Part shown: positions 24,101 through 36,100 of the stretch, piece by piece
Layout: each line of letters begins with the position of its first letter
Numbering within the stretch: the stretch's first letter is position 1
Assembly: GCF_900496995.4 (NCBI RefSeq)
Contig: NC_044018.1
Span: 28,748,047 to 28,812,046 of the forward strand
DNA from: Aquila chrysaetos chrysaetos
Taxonomy: Eukaryota > Chordata > Aves > Accipitriformes > Accipitridae
Reading direction: 5' to 3'
DNA length: 64,000 nucleotides
Program-made: the position numbers and the translations under genes
The notes under the pieces: model-generated
The model's input: the letters and a program-made list of their open reading frames with translations, nothing else
What the model was told of the DNA's origin: nothing
The model's database searches: none

Positions 24101-27100
24101 ACGTGGAGGACGACCTGCTCATCCAGTGCCGGCACTGCGATCGGTGAGCACCGCACCCCCGTGGCGTGTACCCCCCCACCCTAGGATGGCGGGGGGGGGG
24201 GTGTTTTTTGCTCTTGGGTTCCCCGGGGGGGGCCGGCCGGGGCGCGTGACGGGTCCCCGCTGTCCGCAGGTGGCTACACGCGGCGTGTGACAGCCTTTTC
24301 ACGGAGGAGGAGGTGGAGCAGGCTGCGGACGAAGGCTTCGACTGCAGCGCCTGCCAGCCCTACGTGGTCAAGCCGGCCGGTGAGCGCCTGGGGTGGGGGG
24401 AGCCCACGGGGTTTGGGGGATATTTGGGGGACGTGGGGACTCACCTCCCTGTCTGCTTTTACATCCGCAGTGCCCGCGCCGCCCGCAGAGATCGCCTCGG
24501 TCAAGGCCAAGGAGCCAGGTACTTGCAGTGCCGTAATCAGTGCCGGGGTTAGTGCCGCAGGCTCCCCGGTGCTGGCCGTGCACCCGGCGCTGGCTTTTAT
24601 CCCCAACGCTGTTTTTTTGTCCCCAACGCTGTTTTTTTGTCCCTGCAGAACCCCAGTATTTCCGCTTCGAGGGCGTGTGGCTGACGGAGACGGGGATGGC
24701 GGTGCTGCGCAACCTCTCCTTGTCGCCCCTGCACAAGCGGCGGCAGCGCAAGGGCCGGCTGGGCACCCTGAACGGGGACGGGGGGCTGGAGGGGGGCGAC
24801 CCCCTGGGCCCCGACGACAAGAAGGACGGCGATCTGGACGCTGACGAGCTGCTCAAAGCTGAAGGTGCGTTTCCCCGGCGGGCGAGCTGTGCGGGGGTGC
24901 AGTGTGGGGGTGCCAGGGGACCCCGCTAACGCATGTCCCCCCACCCACCGGCAGTGGGTGTTGAGCACATGGAGTGCGAGATCAAGCTGGAGGCTCCGGC
25001 TAGCCCTGACCGTGACATCGGGGCTGACGTGGACTCGGGAAAGGGGCTGGAGGACCCGGAGGAGTGCAAAAAGAGGAAGCGCAAGCCGTACCGGCCCGGT
25101 GAGTGCCACCTGGGGCTGCCCCCCGGGACCAGAACCACCCCCCCCAGGCCCCGCTGTGACCCCACATCTCCTTTTCCTCTGCCCACCAGGCATCGGCGGC
25201 TTCATGGTGCGGCAGCGCAAGTCTCACACCCGCCTGAAGAAGGTCTCGGCGGTGCTGGCCGAAGTGGGGCGCGAGGGGCTGAGCACCGAGGGGCACCCAG
25301 AAGACGGTAGGGCCCAGTGGCACCCTTCCCTTCCCCCGGGGACAGCCCCAAACTCTTTTCGGGGGGAGGTGTTAACGGGGCGGCTGTTGCAGGGGCTCCG
25401 GGCGACCTCCCGGCCGAGGGCAGCCTGGATCCGGGCTCGGCAGAAGGGGACGAGAAGAAGAAGCGTCGGGGAAGGAAAAAGAGCAAGTTGGAGGACATGT
25501 TCCCCCCCTACCTGCAGGTGGGATGGACGGGGTTGGGCAGAGGTGGCCCTGGGGTGGACGGGGTTGGGGACGGACAGAGGGGACACCCCGACGGACGCCG
25601 TGGCGCTGACGGCAGCTCCCCCTTCGGCAGGAGGCATTTTTCGGGAAGGCGTTGATGGACTTGAGCCGGAAGGCGCTGCTGGCAGCGGGCGGCGTGGGGG
25701 ACGGGGCTGCCCGCCCCTCACTGGGCCAGGGTGCCCCGCGACCCAAGGGGGACCCCAGCCTGGCTGGGGTGCTGCAGGGTGCCCCCCCTGACAGGAGGGA
25801 GACCCCCACGCACCCCCGAGGTGAGTGTGGCCAGGATCTGGCCTGGGAACCCAACACCCCCCCCCCCCCCCCCCCCCCCCCCCCGCAGCTGCTGTCCCTG
25901 AGAGAGGACACATGGGGTTAGTGGGGGGTTGTTGGAGCATGCTGAGGGCTGTTGGGGTTCCCGTTGACACCGAGGGGTGTAGGAGGACGCTGGAGGTTGG
26001 GGGGTGACCCCGGGGGCGGTTGGGGGGTACCGGACCCCCTCCCTAAGGTGGCCCAGCCCCACTGAGGCCTGGTTGCCCCCCAGGGGACGACAGCACCGAT
26101 GGCAGCGCCACCGCTCCTGACGACGATGGCAAGGACGACGCGAAGGCCGAGGACCTGGGTGAGCCCCGGGGACCCCCTTCATCCCCCCCCCCCCGGCCGT
26201 GCTCGTGGGTCGCCGGGTTGTGCGGGACAGACGGAAACCCGAGTCTTCCACGGGGGGGCCTTCGAGAGGCGGCCTAGAGCGTCTACGACCATAGAGACGG
26301 AACTGCTCTATGGTTGAGGTGGAGGCTCTAGGCAGGGCGGGAAGTGCGGGAGGGGGAACTCTATGGTTTCCCCGAATGACTCCTCGGCGCTGGTGACCAT
26401 CGAGTGGCGCCTAGGGCGCCCCCGCGCGGTGCGGCGCTCTGCGCGGCACTGGGGAAACTCGTATCCCCCTGTAAGGGCTGGGGGTAATGGGGGCTGCCCC
26501 ATGTAGGCCCCGGGCTGGGGGGGGGGTCCCGGCCCTGAGGTGGGGGGGTCCTGGGGTGCTGAGGGTACCTGCTGATTCCTCCTCGCAGGGGCTGATGAGC
26601 CAAAGGATTCCCCGGACCCCGGGGATGCTGAGAAACCGGCCACCCCGGGCGAGGGTGCGCTCAGCTCTGACCTCGACAAGATCCCCACAGAAGGTGAGGG
26701 CCCCCCCCGTGCCCCCTTTGTCAGCTGAAGCGAGGGAGATCCCAGGGCCAGGACCCCCCGGGTTTCTTCTTCACCCCCCGGGTTTCTTCTTCATCTCCTG
26801 TCAGCATGAGATTTGTACCACATGCTGCCTGTGATGGTTCAGCTCTTTCTTTTTCCCCCATAGAGCTGCCCAAGATGGAGAGCAAAGACGTCCAGCAGCT
26901 TTTCAAGGATGTGCTGGGCTCAGCGGAGCGTGGGGAGCAGCCCCTGAACTGTGTGGCCGCGGGGATGGAGGGCGGCGGTGCAGGGCAGGACCCCAGCCGG
27001 GCGCAGCGGCCGTTCCTGCAAGGAGATCTCCAGCTGCCGGGGCAGGGTAGGTAGAGGCGGTGCAGCCCCGAGCCAAGACGTGGTGGTCAGTTGGGGAGAA

Positions 27101-30100
27101 GGGCAGGACTCACCATCTGCCCCAGGAAAGCCAGAGTTGGGTCTGAACTATTTGAACAGCAGCAGTGGCTGTGGTACAGGAGGGCACAGGGCTTGGGTCT
27201 TCTCTGTTGCTCTGGGGATGAATGTGGAAAGCATTTTGGGGGGGTGTATGGGGGGGGATCTTGTATTGTCTGAGGGCTGCTGGGGCCCCCAGGGTGGGCA
27301 CAGGCTTAAGGTTCTCTGCAGCCCCTCTCCCTTCCCTCGCAGGGAGTGTTTCCCTGGGGTCGCTTTCTGGAGCCGTCTCCTTGGACTCATATTCGGGTGT
27401 CTGCCAGTCCCCGTTCCTCGACAACAGGTACGTGGGTGGCTGGGGGAGCTGGGGCTGGTCTCCTTGGAGGGAGTGAACCCCAGGGTGTTGCAGGACCCGA
27501 TCTTTCCTCACACCTTGCTGGTCTGTGACGCTCTCTCCCCCATGCAGGGAGCGGAGCGGGTTCTTCAGCCCAGACCACTGCGAGCCCGAGAGCCCCTGGG
27601 CCAGCAGCTCAGCTGCTACCACCCCCTCAACACCCACAACGCCCACAACGGAGGGTGAGGGCGACGGGCTGTCCTACAACCAGCGCAGCCTGCAGCGCTG
27701 GGAGAAGGACGAGGAGCTGGGCGAGCTCTCCACCATCTCGCCCGTCCTCTACGCCAATATGAACTTCCCCAACCTCAAGCAAGATTATCCAGGTAGGGCT
27801 CTGGGGGGGCTGCGGCTGCCCCGTTCGGGGTGAGGGCAGGCGGGAACTGGGTGCAGTGGAACACCCCTAGTCCCTGTTCGGAGGGGAGATCCCGTCTGGT
27901 CTGGCACAGGCCTCAGTTGCGGGATTGAAGCGCTCGCTGCAGTGATGGTGGGGCGTCTCGGTGCCAGCTCCTGGGCACGGGGTCGTCCCCACACATGAAG
28001 GAGGATGGTCACCCGCCGAGGGCCTCAGTGGGCTTGTCAGGCATGGGCTAACGTTGTTTTTCTCCTCTTTGTCTGCTCCTACCGGACTCCCAGACTGGTC
28101 GAGCCGTTGCAAACAGATCATGAAGCTCTGGAGGAAGGTCCCCGCCACAGACAAAGCCCCCTATTTGGTGAGTGTCAGGGCGTTGCTGGGGTGGGGGGCC
28201 TGGGCGCCGGGGGCTGCGAGTCAGCTGGCTTCGTGTTTTTGTTAGCAAAAGGCCAAAGATAACCGGGCGGCTCATCGCATCAACAAGGTGCAGAAGGTAT
28301 GTGCTGGAGCGGGGAGGTGCCCGGCGGCCCTGGCCCAGCCCTGGGGGACGTGGTGTGCCCACCCCTTGCCCCCCTAGCCCCTTTCCCAGCCCGCTGGGAG
28401 GGCAGGTGTGGATCCCCGCAGCCCTGACGGCCGGGCTCTCTCTGCAGCAGGCCGAGAGCCAGATCAACAAGCAGACCAAAGGGGAGGGACTGCGCAAGCC
28501 GGAGAGGCCCTCGCTGCACCTGCGGATCCCGGTGCCGCCGGGGGCACAGCCCGTCTACATCGGCAGCCCCCCCGCCGCTGGCGAGGGCTTCTTGAAGCCC
28601 CCAGCGGGTGCCGGAGGGGGGCCAGAGTCTCCCAGCGAGCTCTTCCTCAAGCTCCCGCCCCAGTCCCCCGCCCAAGTGCCTTCGCACGACCCCTACGGCG
28701 CGGCGCCCGCCTACACGCTGGAGCCCCGCTTCCCCTCACCCCTGGGCCAGAGCCCCACGGCGGGCGCTGCCTTCCAGCCCTTCCCTGGCCAGCCCCAGCC
28801 CCTCACCAGCCAGCCCCAGCCCCTCACCGGCCCCCGCACCGGCCCTGGCTCCCAGCCCCCCGACTTCCACCCCACGCCACCCGGCACCCCCCGGCACCAG
28901 CCCAGCACCCCCGACCCTTTCCTAAAGCCCCGGTGTCCGTCCTTGGACAACCTCTCGGTGCCGGGGAGCCCCGGGGCCCGACCCCCCGAGGCCCTGCTCT
29001 CTCCCCTGCCTTTTGGGGAGCAGAAGAAGGGCCTGGAGGTGAAGAAGGAGGAAGGGGGGAGCCTGGGGGTTTGCTCACCCAGCTATACTTCCACCATGGG
29101 CTACGGGGACTCCCCGGGTGGCCCCCACCTCTCCGCTGCGGAGTTGAAGGCGGCTGACGTCTTCAAAGCCCCCATGACCCCACGGGTCTCTCAGGTAGAG
29201 CCGCAGAGCCCGGGGCTGGGGCACCGGCCCCCCGACCCCCATCCCCTAGCCCCCTCACCCCCTGGCCACCCCGATCTCTACCGCCAGTCACCCTACCCGG
29301 ACCCCTACTCGCAGCCCCCGCTGACGCCCCGGCCGCAGCCCCCCGAGGCCTGCTGCGCCCTCCCACCCCGCTCCCTGCCCTCGGAGCCCTTCTCCCGTGT
29401 CCCTGCCAGCCCCCAGTCCCAGTCTAGCTCCCAGTCCCCCCTCACCCCCCGGCCACTCTCTAATGAAGCCTTTTGCCAGTCCCCCGTCACCCCCCGCTTC
29501 CAATCCCCGGACCCCTACTCCCAGCCACCCTCCCGGCCCCAGTCCCGGGACCCCTTCACCCCCCTGCACAAGCCCCCCCGGCCCCAGATGCCAGAGTCGG
29601 GGTTCAAGTCGGTGCCGCTCTCACACAGCCCAGCAGCTGGCGGGGGTTTTGGGGGTACCCCGGCGGGTGAGCCCCACACCAAGGCGCCAGCCGGGCAGCA
29701 ACCCCCCTTCGCCCGCTCCCCTGGCGCCAGCGTCTTCCCAGGCGGCCAGCCCCCCATGCGCTTCACCTTCCCCCCGGCCGTCTCGGAGCCGCTCAAGGGC
29801 TCCCCGTCCCACCAGCCCCACGGGATCAACAGCCATTATGTCCCCGGCAAGCCCCAGAGCTCAGCCTACGCCTCATCCCCCGGCTTCCACCAAGCCGGCA
29901 GCCCGCTGGGGCCGGGTGCCACAGCTGCTGAGACCTACAGCCTCTCGCCCCTCCGGCCCCCCTCAGTGCTGCCGCAGCAGCCCCCAGCCACCCCACAGCA
30001 GCAGGACACCTCTGTCGCCTTCCTGCCCCGAGCCACCTTGGGGCCACCGGCTGACAAGAGGGAGGAGACGGCCGTGGGACTCTCGGCACCCCCGAACCGG

Positions 30101-33100
30101 GACCTGGCGGAGCTGCCCGGCAGCCAGGACGGGGCCCTCGGCACGATGAGCCAGTCAGAGCTGGAGAAGCAGCGGCAGGTGAGGGATTGCTGGTGGCGAA
30201 GCCATGTGTATTTGGGTTTGGGAAGGGATGCAAGGGAGGACCTGGGACCTCTGCAGTCGATGGTGGGGTTGAGGAGCCTGGCTCTGCTTGTGGTTCCTTC
30301 CCCAGAGCCATGGAGGGGGCATGGGTACCCAGGATGGGGGGTGTAGATGGGCATGGCCAAAGGGGTCTCCGTGCACGGTTTGTCCCTGGGTCCTGGGACG
30401 AGCTGGTCTCGTTCCCGTGTCTCCGCTCTCGGTCCTAACGCTCGGTTCCTCCCAGCGCCAGCGGCTCCGTGAGCTGCTCATCCGCCAGCAGATCCAACGC
30501 AACAGTCTGCGGCAGGAGAAGGAGAGCGCGGCGGCGGCCGCCACTTCCTCGCCAGCGGGCTGGGCCCCTGAGGCCGGCAGCCAGGCCTTCGAGCTGAGCC
30601 GGGGCATGGCTCCCTACCAGCCAGCGCAGGTACGAGAGCTCAGGGGAACGGCTCTGGTGGGAGGTTGGGGGTGGATGGAGAGGGGTGACGCTGCGTCCTT
30701 TTCTCCTCTTCCAGGATAAGGGTCTGCTTGGGACACTGGCCACTGCGGCCGGCGCTGGGAAGCTGCCCGGCTCCGTCATGGTGCAGGCAGCGTTTGCGCA
30801 GGACGAGCGGCTCTCCCGGCCCCCACCGGCAGCCACGCCGTCCACCCTGGACATCAACGGCAGGTAGGCACCCAGCAGCAGGGCGACGGGCTCACCGCGG
30901 CCGGTTAGAAACGAGCTGAGCTTCACCCTGGTGGGTTGTATACCCCCCAGGTCATGCTTGCGGGGATCACCCCGGTGGGACGGGGTGGCTGTGGTTTTGC
31001 GGGGTGCCTGGCATGGTCCGAGGGGGTTGGGATCCCCAGGGTGCTGTGCGTGGTGTGTCGGGGCCGCGGCAGTGCCGAGCCAGTCCCGACACCGCGGTGT
31101 GTTGCAGGGCGGCGGTGGGGCCCCCCCAGGCCTTCTACCCCCGCGGGGTATTCCCGACGCCATCCCAGCAGCAGCACCTCTGGCAGCAGCAGCAGCAGCA
31201 GCAACAACAGGCAGCCGCGGCCCTGCGGCTCCCCGTCGCCTCCCGCTTCGCCCCACCGGCCGCCGGCACCCCCGTGGGTGGCCTGGGCACCCGCCTGCCG
31301 GCACCTGCCGAGACGGTGCCCGCCTCACCGGCTGCCCTGGGTGCCCCCTTCATCGAGCTGCGGCACAACGTGCAGAAGGGACCCGGAGGGGTCGTGGGCT
31401 CCCCCTTTGCCCCCCAGGCACCCCGGCCCCGCTTTTTCCTGCCTGGGGAGGAGGGTACCCCCCAGGCCCTCTGCACCCCCGTCGTGCCTATGCAGGCACT
31501 CCCTGCCCCGGCGCTGCAACCTCAGAAGATGTCGGTGCCGCTGCCGCCCGCCTCCCCGCAGGGAGCCGAGATGAGCAACAGCCACCACCAGCCTCACGCC
31601 AAAGCGGCCGCCCCACCGCCGCTGTCAGCCCCCAGCCTGGAGCTGCAGCACGTCCCCCCGCGCCCGCTGTCCTCCGGCTCTGCTCTCCGCCCTGAGGGTC
31701 CCAAGGATGGCCCCGCGCCGGACCCTGCACCAGCTCCGACCCCAGGGAAGAGCCACCTGAGCCTGGAGGGGGGACGTCTGCCCTGCGAGGTGCCAGTGGA
31801 GCCTGATTTGGATGACGACTTTGGCTCCCACAAAGACCTGGAAGATGACGATGATTTGGCCAACCTCAGCCTGGATCCGGACGTGGCTAAAGGGGATGAT
31901 GACTTGGACAACCTGGACAGCCTGGAGACAGCGGACCCCCACCTCGACGACCTGCTGAATGGCGATGAGTTCGACCTGCTGGCCTACACCGACCCCGAGC
32001 TGGACACCGGTGACAAGAAGGACATCTTCAATGAGCATCTCCGCCTGGTAGAGTCGGCCAACGAGAAAGCCGAGCGTGAAGCCCAGCTCAAGACGGAGCC
32101 GCCGGCGCCCACCTTGAAGCTCCCTGACCCTGGGGATGGCAAAGACACGGCCTCATCCATGGAGGATCGGGATGTGCCCAAGGAAGGGCTGGTGCCTGGG
32201 GTGGGCTTGGGACCTGCTCCCTGCCCGACAGGCGCTGCGCTGGCATCTGACCCGGCTTTCAAGGCACAGGGTGCGGAGGCGAAGACGGGCTCGCTGCCTG
32301 CCGATGTCAAGCCCAAGCTGGAGGACGGCTGCCTGAAGACCTCTCCCTGCCAGTTCACCGCCGGTGGCCCCGAGCGGCTCCCGGTCCCCGTCAAGTCGGA
32401 AGCCCTGCAGGGCACGGATAAGATCTCTGCCTCGCTGGGGCTGAGCCTCAAATCCAACCAGACCCTCCTGAGCCCCGGGGCTGGCCCGGCTCGTCTCGGC
32501 TTGACTCACTTCCCTAACAGCGGCCACGCTGGCGTCCCCGTGCCGGAGAAGGATCCTTACGCCGGCCCTGGCCGTGGGCTGGCCCCTGCCCAGTTAGGCA
32601 GCCAGAGCAACCCCTTGCTGGAGAAGTTTGAGCTGGACGGTGGAGCCCTGGGCCTGGGCAGCGCCCGGCACTCACCGGCCGACGACCTGGACAAGATGGA
32701 GAGCTCGCTGGTGGCCAGCGAGCTGCCCCTGCTCATCGAGGACCTGCTGGAGCATGAGAAGAAGGAGCTGCAAAAGAAGCAGCAGATGTCAGCCCACCTG
32801 CCTCGGGGCACCCCCCACCTCCCGGCCCCAGGGCACCCCATGCTGCACACAGCGGGAGCCGGGCAGCCCCCCGAGGGGCAGCCGGCCCGCCTGGGTGCCC
32901 CACAGCCGCCCCTTCAGCTGGGACTGGTGACCAGGCCACCGCTGATGCCACCGCAGCCCCCCCGGCTCGGCGCACCCCAGCAGGGCCCGGCGTTGACTTC
33001 CCATATGGGCATGGGCCCCGGGCAGCCCCACGTGCTGGCGGCCCCCCACAGCGTGCAGATGGCCCTGGCGCAGCCGCAGCAGAGCCAGCAGCAGGTGTTG

Positions 33101-36100
33101 GTGCAGAAGCCGATGGCCGGGGTGCAACCGCCCACCCTGGGCCTGAAGCCCCCCCAGCTCGTCATGCAACAGCAGTTGGCCAACAGCTTCTTCCCAGACA
33201 CAGGTAGGGGCTGCAAGCGGTTGTCTGGGGGGGCGTGGGGCCCTTTTGGCTGGGGGACGTAAGGCTGAATGTGCTGCGGCACTGTCTGCTGACTCTTTTG
33301 GCAGACCTGGACAAGTTTGCGGCCGAGGACATCGTGGACCCCATTGCCAAGGCCAAGATGGTGGCACTGAAGGGCATCAAGAAGGTGATGGCTCAGGGCA
33401 GCATTGGGGTGGCCCCAGGCATGAACAGGTAAGGGGGCACGGCAGGCAGTGGGCCATGGCCTGGGGCGGGCAGGGTGCCTTGGCTCTGGCTCATCCCTCA
33501 TGTCTGCATGTGTCCCCCCCCAAAGGCAACAGGTTTCCCTACTGGCCCAGCGGCTCTCAGGGGGCCCGGCGGTCTCAGAGATGCAGAATCACTTGCTGGC
33601 GGGGAGCGGGCAGGTGAGTGGGGTGTCCAGGGGAGTGGACAGGGGTCTCCTTGGGGCTGCCTGGCTTGGTGCTCAGGACCCTGCCAGGCAGGAGCTGCTT
33701 TGGCCAGTGGGTTTGCGGTTCCCTGGGGAGGTGGGGACTGTGGAGAGGGGATAGGAGGGCACCAGGGAGGGCACATGGCACGGGCTATGTCCCCAATGCT
33801 CCCTTCTCTGCCAGGAGCGGAGTGGCACCGACCCGACCCAGGCTCGCCCCAATCCACCCACCTTTGCGCAGGGCGTCATCAGTGAGTACCAATGCAGCGA
33901 GGGGGCTGGGGTAGCGCTGGCCAGGTCTCATCCTGCCCACACAGGCTGGGCTGAGCAGGACCATGGCCAGGGTCGCTCCAGAGCTGGGATCCCTGCTGAT
34001 CTGAGCTCTCTCCCTGCTCCCACAGACGAGGCTGACCAGCGGCAGTACGAGGAGTGGCTCTTCCACACGCAGCAGCTCCTGCAGATGCAGCTGAAGGTGC
34101 TGGAGGAGCAGATCGGGGCGCACCGCAAGTCACGCAAAGCCCTCTGTGCCAAGCAGCGCACTGCCAAGAAAGCCGGGCGGGAATTCCCTGAGGCCGATGC
34201 TGAGAAGCTGAAGCTGGTGACCGAGCAGCAGAGCAAAATCCAGAAGCAGCTGGACCAGGTAGGACCCTGCACACGGGTGGGTGCCCCGTCCCTGGTGCAA
34301 AGGTGCCCTCCCCGGCACCAGTGCCGTGCCATTCCCGGTGCTAACGCCCCACCGTCCCCGGCAGGTGCGGAAGCAGCAGAAGGAGCACACCAACCTCATG
34401 GCCGAGTACCGCAACAAGCAGCAGCAGCACCAGCACCAGGCCTCGGCTGTCATGGCCCTGAGCCCCTCGCAGAGCCCCCGTCTCATGTCCAAGCTCCCCG
34501 GGCAGCTGCTCTCGGCGCACGGCATCCAGCAGCCGGCGGGGGCCGTGGTGGGCACGCAAGGCCTCGGCCAGCAGCCGGGGCAGCCCGGGGGGCTGCGCCT
34601 GCCCCAGGGCGGCGTGTCCATGACTGTGCAGCAGGGCCTGTCCTTCATGGGCCAGCAAGCCGTGGGGAACACCCCAGTGCCCGGCACCTCCAATGCCTTC
34701 TTCGCCGGGAACCCCGCGCTCCGTGGGCTGGCCGCTGACAGCCGCCTGATGCAGGAGAGGCAGCTCCAGAGAATGCAGCTGGCCCAGAAACTGCAGCAGC
34801 AGAACATGCTGGGACAAGTGTCACTGCAGCAGCAGCAGCCGGGCATGATGGCACAAGCGTCAATGCAGCAACAGGGCGTGATGGCACAGGCGTCGATGCA
34901 GCAGCCGGGCGTGATGGCACAGGCGTCGATGCAGCAGCCGGGTGTGATGGGACAGGCGTCGATGCAGCAATCGGGTGTCATGGCCCAAGCGTCGATGCAG
35001 CAACAGGGTGTGATGGGTCAGGCGTCCATGCAGCAGCCAGGTGTGATGGGGCAGGCGTCGATGCAGCAACAGGGCATCATGGGTCAGGCGTCCATGCAGC
35101 AGCCAGGTGTCATGGGACAGACCTCGATGCAGCCGCAGGGCATCATGGCACAGACGTCGATGCAACAGCCGAGTGTCATGGGACAAGCTTCAATGCAACA
35201 ACCGGGTGTTATGGCACAGACATCGATGCAGCAGCCGGGTGTGATGGGACAAGCGTCCATGCAACAGCCAGGCGTCATGGGACAAGCCTCGATGCAGCAG
35301 CCCGGCGTCATGGCGCAGACATCGATGCAGCAGCCCGGCGTGATGGGCCAAGGCTCGATGCAGCCGGCAACCATGGTGGGGCAGCCCAGCCTGCTGGGGC
35401 AGCAGCAGCCGGCACCGGCCCCGCAGCCAGGCGCGGTGGGGCAGCCCATGGTGCCGAAGCAGCCGGGGCTGATGGGCAGCCAGCAGAGCCTGCTGGTGCA
35501 GCAGCTCTCGCCCCAGCAGCAGCCAGGCTTGCTGGGCCACGCGCAGGCGCCGGGGCTGCAGCATCAGGCGGTGCTGGGCCACCCCCCGCCCCAGCGCCAG
35601 GTCCTTCTGGCCCCCCACCAGCAGCGGGTGCTGGGCTCACCCCAGCTGGCACCGCAGACTCCGGGGATGCTGGGCCACCGGCTTGTGCTGTCCCAGCAGC
35701 TGGGGCAGTCACGGGCGCTGCTGGCCCCGCAGCAGCAGCAGCAACAGCAGCAGCAGAACTCGGCGGCCGCCCAGCCGGGCCTCCTGGGGCTGGGCCAGGG
35801 ACAGCCCTCGATCCAGCACTTTCCGCAGCACGGGGCGGTGGGCCAGGCCCCCTCTGTGCTGCACCTGAGTCAGGGGAATGCAGCCGGCCCCGGCGGTCCT
35901 GGCTGCCAAGGACCAGCCTGGAGGGGTGGACAGCAGCGCCCTGCCCGCTGAGGGCAGCGAGAGCGGGGGGCAGCTGCATGGGGGTCCCCAGGAACAGCAG
36001 GGAGCCCTCAACCCCCCAGGGCTGGGTGGCCCGGATCCCCCAGCCCCCAAGCACCAGGCTGAGCTGGGGCAGGGCCAGCAGCTCCTCTTGGCCTCCCCGC

